64,000 bases of DNA from DASSKK01 sp035690495 (GTDB lineage: Bacteria > Actinomycetota > Actinomycetes > Propionibacteriales > Nocardioidaceae), in NCBI GenBank assembly GCA_035690495.1, contig DASSKK010000002.1:27345-91344 (forward strand), read 5' to 3'. Position 1 is the stretch's first letter, and each line of letters starts with the position of its first letter. Of this stretch, positions 36,051 to 44,524 are shown in pieces. A program made the position numbers and the translations under genes. The notes under the pieces were generated by a model. That model was not told the origin of the DNA. It did no database searches and saw only the letters and a program-made list of their open reading frames with translations.

Positions 36051-37106
36051 CTAGCCCCGCTCGTCCGCGGCTCCGGACAGCCGCCCGCTCGCGATGCCGA
36101 TGTACGCCGCGGCGTACCGGCCGGTCGTCAGGAGTGACGCGTAGCGGTCGACCTCGCCGGCAGCGTCGGTGGTCACCGTCTCGACCCGCACGCGACGCTG
36201 CTGGGCAGACCGCACCAGGCGGTCCCGCTGCTCGTGGACAGCCAGCTCGGAGGACCCGTCGTCGAGCACGACCAGCACCGGCCGCAGATCCCCGTCCTGC
36301 CCGTCGGCGAACGGGTCCGCGAAGACGTCGGGCAGTGGGGTCGCCTCGATCACGGGCAGCAGGTGCTCGGCGTCAGCGGCGAGCGCGGTCCGCCCGCTGC
36401 TGGCGCGGATCGACTCGGCGATCCGGCGCGCGGCGCGTGCTGCGAGTACCGAACCGCCCCACACCAGCGGCGTCGCGTCGGCCAGGGCGATGGCCAGGCC
36501 CTTCGCCGGGTTCACGGCAAGGTCGCGGCCCGGTGAGCAGGCGATGGCGACGTCGTCGAGGGCCTGCGCGACCGCGTCCGCCTCGGTGTGCGGGCCCAGG
36601 TCGAGCCGGTCGAGGTACTCCAGCATGACCACGGCGATGGCGAGCTGGTCGCCGGAGGTCGTGGGCAGCAGAACCGTGTCCCGGCCCGCGGCGTGGTCGG
36701 CGACCAGGGACGACGGTGGGCAGGCGACGACCAGCTGCGCGCCGCGACGTACCGCCTCGGCCACCGCCGACGCGGAACCCGTGTCGCTGCCCTCGGGGGC
36801 GAGAACGACGACCAGGTCGAGCGAGCCCGCCCAGCCCGGCAGTCCGGGCCCCGGCCAGGCGACGAAGGGGACCGGGCACCACGGCTCGAGCACGGCACGC
36901 AGCAACCGGGAGTCCGGCCCGGCGGCCACGACGGCTCGTGGACGGGTCGAGCCGGTGGCCACGACGGCCTTGTCGATGGCCTCCACGGCAGCGGCCGCCT
37001 CGCGGCGCACCCGCGCCCCGGCCTCCGCCAACGGACGCAGCACGTGGTCGGCGTCGAGGAGCGCGCCCTCGTCGTCGAGGCGGGTGTCGTCGAATGCGTC
37101 GGCCAT
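36051..37106 (-). CDS. SIS-domain protein, phosphosugar isomerase-like (Rv3256c type)
   Basis: 351 residues with a SIS-like sugar-binding fold: LDLVVVLAPEGSDTGSASAVAEAVRRGAQL (residues about 95-125) and a C-terminal half containing PLVWGGSVLAARAARRIAESI. It resembles the bifunctional phosphoglucose/phosphomannose isomerase C-terminal family and corresponds by position to Rv3256c beside manB. Activity unproven; manA is missing from this block, so this protein could supply mannose-6-phosphate for ManB. Seven bases separate it from the Trm112-like gene. Confidence 0.75.
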   Translation of the reverse strand: MADAFDDTRLDDEGALLDADHVLRPLAEAGARVRREAAAAVEAIDKAVVATGSTRPRAVVAAGPDSRLLRAVLEPWCPVPFVAWPGPGLPGWAGSLDLVVVLAPEGSDTGSASAVAEAVRRGAQLVVACPPSSLVADHAAGRDTVLLPTTSGDQLAIAVVMLEYLDRLDLGPHTEADAVAQALDDVAIACSPGRDLAVNPAKGLAIALADATPLVWGGSVLAARAARRIAESIRASSGRTALAADAEHLLPVIEATPLPDVFADPFADGQDGDLRPVLVVLDDGSSELAVHEQRDRLVRSAQQRRVRVETVTTDAAGEVDRYASLLTTGRYAAAYIGIASGRLSGAADERG

Positions 37107-37113
37107 GGCCGCC

Positions 37114-37290
37114 TCAGGACGGGTCGGGGCGACGGGCCTCGTCGACCAGCAGGACCGGGATGTCGTCTCGGACCGGGTACGCCAGGCCGCACACCGTGCA
37201 CACGAGCTCCGAGTCGGCCTCGTGCACGCTCAACGTGCCATGACAGTCCGGACAGACGATGATCTCGAGCAGGGAAGGGTCGAGGTTCAT
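37114..37290 (-). CDS. Trm112-family zinc-ribbon protein
   Basis: 58-residue Trm112/YcaR-like protein: LLEIIVCPDCHGTLSV and LVCTVCGLAYPVRDDIPVLL, with the CxxC pairs of a zinc ribbon. Eukaryotic Trm112 activates methyltransferases; bacterial roles are poorly defined. ATG at 37290 has AATAAT seven bases upstream and no ribosome site; ATG at 37299 is an alternative. Lies between manB and the SIS gene. Confidence 0.88.
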   Translation of the reverse strand: MNLDPSLLEIIVCPDCHGTLSVHEADSELVCTVCGLAYPVRDDIPVLLVDEARRPDPS

Positions 37291-37336
37291 GGCGTGCATT
37301 ATTCACGACGCCGAGACCTCGGCGGGAGGGCCGCGA

Positions 37337-38707
37337 CTAGCCGCGGATCAGCGCCAGCACTTCGTCGCGGACGCGGGCCATGGTCTGCTCGTCGGATGCC
37401 TCGACGTTGAGCCGAAGGAGCGGCTCGGTGTTGGACGCCCGGACGTTGAACCACCAGTCTTCGTCGCCGACGGTCAGCCCGTCGAGATGGTCCACGTTGA
37501 GACCGGGCCGGTCGGCGTACTCGCTCTCGAGACGCTCGAGCACGCCGGACTGGTCGTCGACAATGGAGTTGATCTCTCCTGAGGCGTGGAACCGGGAGAA
37601 CTCGGAGAGCAGCTCCGAGAGCGGCCGGTCGGTCTCGGCGAGGGCCGCGATCGTGTGCAGGGCCGCGAGCATGCCGGAGTCGGCCCTCCAGAAGTCGCGG
37701 AAGTAGTAGTGCCCGGAGTGCTCACCGCCGAACACCGCGTCGGTCTCGGCCATCCGCGCCTTGATGAAGGAGTGACCGACGCGCGTGCGCACCGGCTTGC
37801 CGCCGTGCTCGGAGACGATCTGCGGGACGGCCCGTGAGGTGATCAGGTTGTGGATGATCGGCGCGCCCGGGTGCTTGGCAAGCTCGCGCGTGGCGATCAG
37901 CGCGGTGAGCACCGACGGGCTGACGGTCTCCCCCCGCTCGTCGACGACGAAGCAGCGGTCGGCGTCCCCGTCGAAAGCCAGCCCGAGGTCGGCGCCGACC
38001 TCCCGCACGCGCGTCTGCAGGTCGGCCATGTTCGCCGGGTCGATCGGGTTGGCCTCGTGGTTCGGGAAGGTGCCGTCGAGGTCGAAGTACATCGCATCCA
38101 CGTCGAGGTCCAGACCGCCGAGCACCGCCGGGGTCGTGTGGCCGGCCATCCCGTTGCCGGCGTCGACACTGACCTTGAGGCGACGTCCGCTCACCGGCAC
38201 GAGCGACAGCAGGTAGTCGGCGTACGCGGCGAGCACGTCGACCTCCTCCACGGCGCCGCTGCGGTCCGCGGTGGACCGGGAGCCGGCCGAGACCAGATCC
38301 CGGATCTCTTCGAGCCCCGAGTCCGACCCGAGGGGTACGGCGTGCGCTCGGCACATCTTGATGCCGTTGTACCGGGCGGGATTGTGGCTGGCTGTGAACA
38401 TCGCCCCCGGGGACGCGAGGTGGCCGGACGCGAAGTAGAGCTCGTCGGTGGAGGCGAGGCCGATTATCGACACGTTCGCGCCGGCCCCCATGGCTCCCCC
38501 GGCGAAAGCCCGGGCGAGCTCCGGCGAGGAGGAACGCATGTCGTGGCCGACCACGATCTGGTCCGCGCCGGTGACCTGCACGAAGGCGTTTCCGACCGCG
38601 GAGGCCAGGTCGGCGTCGAGCTGGTCGGGCACCACGCCTCGCACGTCGTAGGCCTTGAAGACCTCGGCCAGGTTGGCGGTGCCCGTGGTCGGCGAGGACG
38701 CAGTCAT
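37337..38707 (-). CDS. manB: Phosphomannomutase/phosphoglucomutase
   Basis: 456 residues. Phosphoserine loop TASHNPARYNG, metal site FDGDADRCF, sugar-binding GEHSGHYYF and C-terminal phosphate loop RASNTEPLLRLN. Interconverts hexose 6- and 1-phosphates, giving mannose-1-phosphate for the GDP-mannose synthase encoded at 46498-47517. ATG at 38707 lies seven bases after TAGGGT; upstream sequence in frame is not conserved. Confidence 0.95.
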   Translation of the reverse strand: MTASSPTTGTANLAEVFKAYDVRGVVPDQLDADLASAVGNAFVQVTGADQIVVGHDMRSSSPELARAFAGGAMGAGANVSIIGLASTDELYFASGHLASPGAMFTASHNPARYNGIKMCRAHAVPLGSDSGLEEIRDLVSAGSRSTADRSGAVEEVDVLAAYADYLLSLVPVSGRRLKVSVDAGNGMAGHTTPAVLGGLDLDVDAMYFDLDGTFPNHEANPIDPANMADLQTRVREVGADLGLAFDGDADRCFVVDERGETVSPSVLTALIATRELAKHPGAPIIHNLITSRAVPQIVSEHGGKPVRTRVGHSFIKARMAETDAVFGGEHSGHYYFRDFWRADSGMLAALHTIAALAETDRPLSELLSEFSRFHASGEINSIVDDQSGVLERLESEYADRPGLNVDHLDGLTVGDEDWWFNVRASNTEPLLRLNVEASDEQTMARVRDEVLALIRG

Positions 38708-38714
38708 AGCTGCG

Positions 38715-38720
38715 ACCCTA
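38715..38720 (-). promoter_or_regulatory. Leaderless -10 element of manB
   Basis: TAGGGT, seven bases before ATG 38707, no ribosome site. Confidence 0.6.
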
Positions 38721-38746
38721 TCCCGGTGCGGGAACCCTCGGTGCGC

Positions 38747-38812
38747 CGCGGAACGAGGCACAACTCAACGCGGAACGAGGCGCAACTCAACGCGGAACGG
38801 GGCGCAACTCAA
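38747..38812. repeat. Three tandem 22-base repeats
   Basis: Units at 38747-38768, 38769-38790 and 38791-38812, consensus CGCGGAACGAGGCGCAACTC followed by AA; one to two differences between units. The third unit contains the DUF3499 stop codon. The array lies about 27 bases upstream of the manB -10 element. Confidence 0.85.
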
Positions 38813-39144
38813 CCGGGGTGGGGGGTGGGGACCGCGCGGAGGTGGCGGGTCCGGCCGACGGGTTCGGGGGGAGGGCTGGCCGCCTCCCGGACCGCGTCGG
38901 CAAGGGCCAGCAGGTCGTCGTCGGAGGGTCCGATCGTCTCGGGATCGGGTGCCAGACGCATCACCTCCCAGCCCCGCGGCGCCGACAGCCGCTCGCTGTG
39001 CGCCTCGCACAGGTCGTAGGCGTGCGGTTCGGCGGCGGTGGCGAGGGGTCCCAGCACGGCCGTCTGGTCGGCGTACACGTAGGTCAACGTGGCCACCGCC
39101 GCGCGGGCGCAGGCGGTCCGCGAGCAGCGACGGGTGGGACTCAC
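38809..39144 (-). CDS. DUF3499 protein (Rv3258c-like)
   Basis: 111-residue small protein of the actinobacterial DUF3499 family: RRCSRTACARAAVATLTYVY and YDLCEAHSERLSAPRGWEVM, with conserved Cys and His residues that could bind zinc. Function unknown; always near manB and whiB2. GTG at 39144 follows TACCGT by seven bases, which fixes the start. Its final codons lie in the tandem repeat. Confidence 0.9.
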   Translation of the reverse strand: MSPTRRCSRTACARAAVATLTYVYADQTAVLGPLATAAEPHAYDLCEAHSERLSAPRGWEVMRLAPDPETIGPSDDDLLALADAVREAASPPPEPVGRTRHLRAVPTPHPG

Positions 39145-39151
39145 GAGGCAG

Positions 39152-39157
39152 ACGGTA
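39152..39157 (-). promoter_or_regulatory. Leaderless -10 element of the DUF3499 gene
   Basis: TACCGT, seven bases before GTG 39144. Confidence 0.5.
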
Positions 39158-39181
39158 CCGCCTGGTGCGGGCACCCGCGAC

Positions 39182-39187
39182 TAGGCT
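39182..39187 (+). promoter_or_regulatory. Leaderless -10 element of the Rv3259-like gene
   Basis: TAGGCT, six bases before ATG 39194; divergent from the DUF3499 promoter 25 bases away. Confidence 0.55.
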
Positions 39188-39193
39188 CGCGGG

Positions 39194-39715
39194 ATGCAGG
39201 CTGTGCCCGCGGATCCCCCTGGTCCCACCGGTCCCGCCCATCCCCCAGATGAGGCCGCACCCCGCCGCACCGCGAGGCGGCGGGACCGGCGAGGACGGGG
39301 TCCGCGTGGCCCGGCGTTCCTGCCCGGGCCGCTGAGCCCGGCGGGCGTCCCGGTCCGCCGTGATCCGAGGGCGCTGTTCGACGCGACCGTGGTCACGATC
39401 GTCGAGGAGCTCGAGGCGCGCTGGCACGCCGAGCTCGGGCTGGTGGAGTTCGCGGTCGAGGAGACCCCGCTGGTTCCCGACGACTGGTCGGCCGACACCG
39501 TCCCGCTGGCGTCGCTGGTGCGGGGCACGGCAGGCCGACCGACCCGGTTGGTGCTGTTCCGCCGGCCCATCGAGCTGCGCTGCGAGGACCGGGCGGACCT
39601 GTCGGCGATGGTGCTGACCGTGCTCGTCGAGCAGGTCTCCGAGCTGCTGGGCCGGCCACCCGAGGAGATCGACCCGCGCTACGACCCCGACGAGCCCGAC
39701 GACCCGTCGTCCTAG
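39194..39715 (+). CDS. Rv3259-like protein of the metallopeptidase (zincin-like) family
   Basis: 173 residues. Disordered Pro/Arg-rich N-terminus of about 50 residues, then the domain usually named metallopeptidase family: VTIVEELEARWHAELGLVEF, RLVLFRRPIELRCEDRADLS and VLTVLVEQVSELLGRPPEEI. The position where zincins carry HExxH reads VLTVLVEQV here, without His or Glu ligands, so enzymatic activity is doubtful. Rv3259 itself, as remembered, has a similarly degenerate site. Function unknown; conserved beside whiB2. Confidence 0.85.
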   Translation: MQAVPADPPGPTGPAHPPDEAAPRRTARRRDRRGRGPRGPAFLPGPLSPAGVPVRRDPRALFDATVVTIVEELEARWHAELGLVEFAVEETPLVPDDWSADTVPLASLVRGTAGRPTRLVLFRRPIELRCEDRADLSAMVLTVLVEQVSELLGRPPEEIDPRYDPDEPDDPSS

Positions 39716-39739
39716 GCCGGTCGGCCAGAGAGGTTGCCC

Positions 39740-41176
39740 CTAACGCCAGGCGGGCTCGACCACCGGCTGGCGCACCCGGACCGTGAGGGTGTCCAGGGGC
39801 GCCTGGGTGATGCCGTCACCGCGGTAGCTGAGCGCGCCGTAGACCCTCCCCTGCTCGGGGGTCACCACCACGTAGGCGGCCTTCGGGTCCGCGGTCCAGC
39901 TGCGGGTGGCTCCGGGGTCGAGGTCGATCCGGGTGCCTCCGACCCGGCGGCCGTCCGCGTCGTAGGCAACCACCTGCGCCGAGGCGGCTGCGCCGCTGCC
40001 ACCGCTGATCTGCACCGTGCTGTGTCCCTTGCCAAGCACGGGGGCCACCGCCGGTCCGCTCAGCGGGAGCACCTCGGCGGCGTACGACGTGTCCCCGCCT
40101 CTGGAGACCGACCGCACCGTCGCCGTCACCGGCACCCGCGAGGTCAACTGCACGGCGGTCGGGTCGTGACCGTGCAGCGCCGGGTCGAGCGACACGCTGC
40201 GCAGCTGTCCGGGACCGACCGTGACGTGCTCGAGACCGGTCGGCGAGAACGTGCCGGAGCGTGCGGAGACCCGCACGGTGACGATCGCCTCCAGGTCCGA
40301 GGGGTTGGCGATCAGCACGCGCCGTGTCTCCGCCCGGGCCGGCAGCCCGGCCAGCCGCACCACCCGGCTGGCCCGGGACACGGCAGGCAGCCACTCGCGT
40401 CCCCGGGCGCCGGCTGTGTGCGCGGCGAACTCGTCGCGCATCGACGCGACCACGCGGCCGCGGTTCGCGTGCACGTGCAGGGCCAGGTCCCCGGTCTGGG
40501 GGGCGATGTCGCTCATCGGGATCTGCTTGACCGCGCCGGGGGCGAGGGTGATCCCTCGGGTGCCGACCGTGTCGACCGGGCCGTGCGGGCCCAGCACCTG
40601 CAGGTCGACGACCGCGGGCCCCTCGTCCACGTTGACCAGCAGCAGCCGGGACCGGTGGTCGAGGGTGCCTCCTGCGCCGGTGAACCACCAGTCGGCTCGG
40701 GGTGGGGCGCAGGCTATGAGGGAACGAGTCCGCGGCCTCTCCAGTGTCCGCTCGGTGCGGAAGCCGAAGAGCCCCGCGGCGAGCGCCCCGTCCGCGAGGA
40801 TCCTGGTCGCGGTGGACTTCTCGGTGAGCCGGACCGACTCTCCGCGGCTCAGGCCGACATCCGTGGTCGGGGAGCCGGGGGGCCCGGCGCTGACGTGCCC
40901 GCCGGAGCCTGGGTCGCCCGGCAGCGGAGCGCTCCCCAGCATGGTGCGGCCGGCGCCCGCGGTGGGGCAGGCAGCGATGGCGTGGCCGACGAGCGGACCG
41001 GTGCTCAGTCCGTGGGCCTCGTCAACCCGGCCGGAGGAGCGGGTCAGAGCGACGAGCACGCCCGCGACGATCAGCAGCACGACGGCGAGCACTGCGCTGC
41101 GCCCACCGCGAGGCGCACGCGTCTGCGACGTCGCCCGCCGGCGTGCCCGGACCGGCCGGGCCGGAGTCTCGGTCAT
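39740..41176 (-). CDS. DUF5719 secreted/membrane-anchored protein
   Basis: 478 residues. Short Arg-rich cytoplasmic tail, one anchor helix (SAVLAVVLLIVAGVLVALT), then a long extracytoplasmic part rich in beta structure, with repeated domains around LLLVNVDEGPAVVDLQVLGP and VLIANPSDLEAIVTVRVSAR. Matches the actinobacterial DUF5719 family, found next to a giant glycosyltransferase as here. ATG overlaps the glycosyltransferase stop (ATGA), so the two are coupled and probably work together in wall polysaccharide assembly. Confidence 0.85.
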   Translation of the reverse strand: MTETPARPVRARRRATSQTRAPRGGRSAVLAVVLLIVAGVLVALTRSSGRVDEAHGLSTGPLVGHAIAACPTAGAGRTMLGSAPLPGDPGSGGHVSAGPPGSPTTDVGLSRGESVRLTEKSTATRILADGALAAGLFGFRTERTLERPRTRSLIACAPPRADWWFTGAGGTLDHRSRLLLVNVDEGPAVVDLQVLGPHGPVDTVGTRGITLAPGAVKQIPMSDIAPQTGDLALHVHANRGRVVASMRDEFAAHTAGARGREWLPAVSRASRVVRLAGLPARAETRRVLIANPSDLEAIVTVRVSARSGTFSPTGLEHVTVGPGQLRSVSLDPALHGHDPTAVQLTSRVPVTATVRSVSRGGDTSYAAEVLPLSGPAVAPVLGKGHSTVQISGGSGAAASAQVVAYDADGRRVGGTRIDLDPGATRSWTADPKAAYVVVTPEQGRVYGALSYRGDGITQAPLDTLTVRVRQPVVEPAWR

Positions 41177-44043
41177 CGCACGATCCTGCGCGAGGGTGCT
41201 GCGAGCACGAGGACGACGAGGACCGCCAGTGCCTGGGCGATGAGCAGCCAGAACCGGGGCGTGTCCGGCGACGGTCGTTGCGCCGGACGACCGGACACGG
41301 CTGCCTGGATCTGCCAGGCCCGGGAGCCCCGGTGGACGGCGCTGCCCGGAGTGACGCCGCTGGCACTGTCCATGTTGCCGACCAGGACGACATCGGCGGG
41401 CGCTGGCGCGTAGACGAACGCGACGCCATGGGCGGCCAGCGACCGTACGTCCTCGGGCTGCGGTCCGGTCGTGAGGTCGGTGACCAGCCGGGTCAGGCTC
41501 CGTTCGTCGGAAGCCGTCGGGCGCACGGAGTCCTCGCCGAGCCGGCGACCGGCGCCGTGGAGCAGCACGTACTCGAAGCGTGTGGAACGGGAGCCGCGCA
41601 CCACCAGGATGCCTTTGCCCGGGTCGGTGGCGGCGGCGTCGCTCATGTAGGTCGGCACCTGCGTGGCCCGCGTGCTCGTGAGGGGATCGGCGCTGCCGGT
41701 GGCCACCCACCAGCCCAGACCGGCCAGCGGCGACAGCGCGGCCGCCGCCACGACCAGCACTCCCAACGGCTGGCGCCAGCCGAAGCTGATACCGGACAGC
41801 CGGCGCCGAGCCCCGGTGCCGGCGAGCGCGGCCGCCGCGATCCCGGACGCCTGGACGAGGAGCAGCGGGAAGCCCAGCCACACCGGTTGCCCGGTCGGGT
41901 CGCCAGCGGGGTGGAAGGTCGCCGGCGCGAGGACGACCACCACTGCAAGACCCACCACGACCACCAGCCACGCGCGCAAGACCGCCGGCCGGGTGTCGTG
42001 GCGCACCAGCGCGACGACGGCGGCCAGCATGATCCCGATCGACAGCCAGCCGGGAGCCCCGAGCCCCGGTCGACCCACCACCACGTCCCACCTGGTCAGG
42101 GCATCCGCCAGCTCGGGTGCGGGAAGGCCGGCCTCGAACACCAGGGACGTCAGTCCGCGATGCGTCCACGTGGTCGCCGTCCAGGGGACCAGCAGCACCA
42201 GCGCCACCACGACCGGCACCAGCGCGGCACCCCACACGCTGGGCGAGGACCACCGTGCCCGGTCACCGACCAGGCCGGCGGCAACGGCCAGCAACGCCAA
42301 CGCCGCGGCGATCGCCCATGCCAGCGGCACGAACGCCACCAGCAGCGCCAGCCACAGCGAGGTGCGCCAGACGGCCCGCCACCGCCGTTCGACCGGTCGG
42401 TCGGGTGCCAGTCCGAGGGCGGACCGCACCAGCCAGGGAAGCACGATCGCGCCCGCCACGGTGCCCAGCCGGCCCTGCTGCACCGCCCCGGTGACCACGG
42501 GAAGCACGCCGTACGCCAGCGCACCCCACAGGCTCAACGGCCCGGAGCCGGTCATCGCCCGCAAGGCACGGTGGGCGCCGAGGGCGCACAGCGGCACCGC
42601 CATCAGGAAGATCAGGTCGACGACCAGCCAGGCCTTGCCGAGCAGGATGGTGCCGGCGACGGCGAGCGGCACGAGGTACGGCGCGGCCGGCGCCGTCGAG
42701 CCGACACCGACCGGGTGTTGCCCCGACAGGTAGAGCCGCCACCAGTCCAGGGAGCTGTGCGGTGCGGGCAGCAGGGCGCCGCCGGAGAGCAGCCCGCCGC
42801 CGTACAGCCCGCGCGCGCACACCAGCGCCAGCACCACCAGCCCGCCGATCATCAGCGCCGCAGGATTGCGCAGCAGCCGCGCCAGCAGCCCGGAGTCCGC
42901 GGGAAGGTTCTGTGCCTCGTCGGATGCGGGGCCGGCCTCGATGCCCTCGCTCTGCTCGACCGCTCTGTTGCGCGCGCGGCGGGCCGAGGTGACATCCCCG
43001 GCCTGATGTCCGATGGCGGTGGCGACGTCTACCACGAAGTCGAGCCCGTGCCGGTACGGCGTCCACACCGGCGGCAGCAGTCGGCGGACCTCGCGGGCAG
43101 GCACGGAGGCAGCCTTCCTGCGGCGATGACGACCGACGAGGATCCGGAGCGGATGGACGTAGACCGCCGCCATCGCAAGCACCTCGTCGAGCGCCTCACC
43201 GGGAGCGCGTACCAGCAGCATTCCCAGGGCACGCACCAGCGAGCCCAGCAACAGCCGGACCAGCAGGACCGGGAACGCGAGGGTCGAGCAGTTCACCAGC
43301 AGCGTGAACAGCGCGGCGCGGCGCTCGCCCCGGCCGAACCCGCTGGCCGTGAGCGGAGTCTGCCGCAGGCCGCGGTGCGCGGCCTCGACGTGGAAGACCA
43401 CCGCGTCGGGAGCCACGATCGTGCGCAGTCCGGCGCGCGCCGCCCGCCATCCGAAGTCGATGTCGTTGCCGAACAGCGGCAGTCTCTTGTCGAAGCCGAG
43501 CCGGTCGAGCGCCTCACGACGTACCAGCATCCCGGCGGTGTGGACGGCCAGCACGTCGCGAACCCGGTCGTGCTGACCCTGGTCGTACTCACCGCGCTCG
43601 AGCCCGGTCTCCCGTTGGCCGGTGCCGCTGATCGTGACGCCGACCTCGAGCAGGCGGCGCAGCGACGGCCACTCCCGGAGCTTGGGACCCAGCACGTCCG
43701 CCGACGGGTTCTCTCCGGCCGTCGACAGGAGCTTCTCGAGCGCGTCGGATGCAGGGGCGCTGTCGTCGTGCAGCAGCCAGACCCAGTCGTCTGCCCCGTC
43801 GGGGGGTACGGCGTCCAACCCGGCCGCGACCGCGGCCGCGTACGACGACTTCGCAGGGAGATCGAGCACCGGCCCGGAACCGAGCCGCTCACGCAGCAGC
43901 GGGACGCTGCGGTCCGTGCTGCCGGTGTCGACCGCGACGACATGGTCGACCGGCCTGGTCTGCGCGCCGAGCGCGTCGAGAACCCCCGGCAGCCAGCGCG
44001 CGCCGTCGTGGCTGACCAGCAGCGCCGTCACCGAAGTCGTCAC
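41173..44043 (-). CDS. Large multi-pass membrane glycosyltransferase, GT2
   Basis: 956 residues. N-terminal GT2 domain (residues about 4-240): TALLVSHDGARWLPGVLDAL, VAVDTGSTDRSVPLL, WVWLLHDDSAPASD and FGNDIDFGWRAARAG. The rest carries about a dozen membrane helices with interleaved loops, similar to GT-C or flippase-like membrane portions, e.g. VVDLIFLMAVPLCALGAHRA and WSIGIMLAAVVALV-like stretches. Acceptor and sugar unknown; the GT2 half resembles rhamnosyl/galactofuranosyl transferases. GTG at 44043 follows TAGGGT by eight bases. Paired with the DUF5719 gene. Confidence 0.88.
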   Translation of the reverse strand: MTTSVTALLVSHDGARWLPGVLDALGAQTRPVDHVVAVDTGSTDRSVPLLRERLGSGPVLDLPAKSSYAAAVAAGLDAVPPDGADDWVWLLHDDSAPASDALEKLLSTAGENPSADVLGPKLREWPSLRRLLEVGVTISGTGQRETGLERGEYDQGQHDRVRDVLAVHTAGMLVRREALDRLGFDKRLPLFGNDIDFGWRAARAGLRTIVAPDAVVFHVEAAHRGLRQTPLTASGFGRGERRAALFTLLVNCSTLAFPVLLVRLLLGSLVRALGMLLVRAPGEALDEVLAMAAVYVHPLRILVGRHRRRKAASVPAREVRRLLPPVWTPYRHGLDFVVDVATAIGHQAGDVTSARRARNRAVEQSEGIEAGPASDEAQNLPADSGLLARLLRNPAALMIGGLVVLALVCARGLYGGGLLSGGALLPAPHSSLDWWRLYLSGQHPVGVGSTAPAAPYLVPLAVAGTILLGKAWLVVDLIFLMAVPLCALGAHRALRAMTGSGPLSLWGALAYGVLPVVTGAVQQGRLGTVAGAIVLPWLVRSALGLAPDRPVERRWRAVWRTSLWLALLVAFVPLAWAIAAALALLAVAAGLVGDRARWSSPSVWGAALVPVVVALVLLVPWTATTWTHRGLTSLVFEAGLPAPELADALTRWDVVVGRPGLGAPGWLSIGIMLAAVVALVRHDTRPAVLRAWLVVVVGLAVVVVLAPATFHPAGDPTGQPVWLGFPLLLVQASGIAAAALAGTGARRRLSGISFGWRQPLGVLVVAAAALSPLAGLGWWVATGSADPLTSTRATQVPTYMSDAAATDPGKGILVVRGSRSTRFEYVLLHGAGRRLGEDSVRPTASDERSLTRLVTDLTTGPQPEDVRSLAAHGVAFVYAPAPADVVLVGNMDSASGVTPGSAVHRGSRAWQIQAAVSGRPAQRPSPDTPRFWLLIAQALAVLVVLVLAAPSRRIVR

Positions 44044-44051
44044 GGCGCCCC

Positions 44052-44057
44052 ACCCTA
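44052..44057 (-). promoter_or_regulatory. Leaderless -10 element of the large GT2 gene
   Basis: TAGGGT, eight bases before GTG 44043. Confidence 0.55.
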
Positions 44058-44085
44058 ACCAGGCGGCGCCAGCGGTCCCCAGCGG

Positions 44086-44340
44086 CTAGACGGCGTGCTT
44101 CTTCAGCTTGCGACGCTCGCGCTCGGAAAGCCCGCCCCAGATCCCGAACCGTTCGTCGTGCGCGAGTGCGTACTCCAGGCACTCGCTGCGGACGTCGCAG
44201 GTCAGGCAGACCCGCTTCGCCTCCCTGGTCGAGCCGCCCTTCTCCGGGAAGAACGCCTCGGGGTCGGTCTGCGCGCACAGGGCGCGCTCCTGCCAACCCA
44301 GCGTCTCGGCGTCTGCGTCGAGCAGATAGAGCTCTCGCAT
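44086..44340 (-). CDS. whiB2: WhiB2-type iron-sulfur regulator
   Basis: 84 residues with the four cluster-binding Cys (C22, C45, C48, C54 in ERALCAQTDPEAFFPEKGGS and VCLTCDVRSEC), the GIWGG turn and a basic C-terminus (ERERRKLKKHAV) for DNA contact. WhiB2/WhmD (WhiB in Streptomyces) binds a 4Fe-4S cluster, works with the housekeeping sigma factor and controls septation. Has its own promoter with a leader of about 120 bases. Confidence 0.95.
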   Translation of the reverse strand: MRELYLLDADAETLGWQERALCAQTDPEAFFPEKGGSTREAKRVCLTCDVRSECLEYALAHDERFGIWGGLSERERRKLKKHAV

Positions 44341-44468
44341 GGCCTTCGCCCTTTCGACCCGTGAGACCCCTGCGGGCCCCTGTTGTGTGTACGCCCCGTT
44401 CCTGGAGCGCTTCCCTCACGGTAGTGGAGTTCGTGGCTGCGCGTGGCAGAACGAACAACACTAGTGGA

Positions 44469-44498
44469 ATTACACGTCTGTCGCAGCCCGGAAGTCAA
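44469..44498 (-). promoter_or_regulatory. whiB2 promoter
   Basis: Minus strand TTGACT (44493-44498), 18-base spacer, TGTAAT (44469-44474). Closest to a textbook -35/-10 pair in the window. The predicted start near 44462 leaves a leader of roughly 120 bases before whiB2. Confidence 0.6.
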
Positions 44499-44524
44499 GC
44501 CCCGGGGTGATATAGGGGGCGGGC

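Noticed and set aside
41143..44058. A 971-codon plus-strand frame
   Set aside because: Antisense to the large glycosyltransferase, Gln/His/Arg-rich, no ribosome site or motif.
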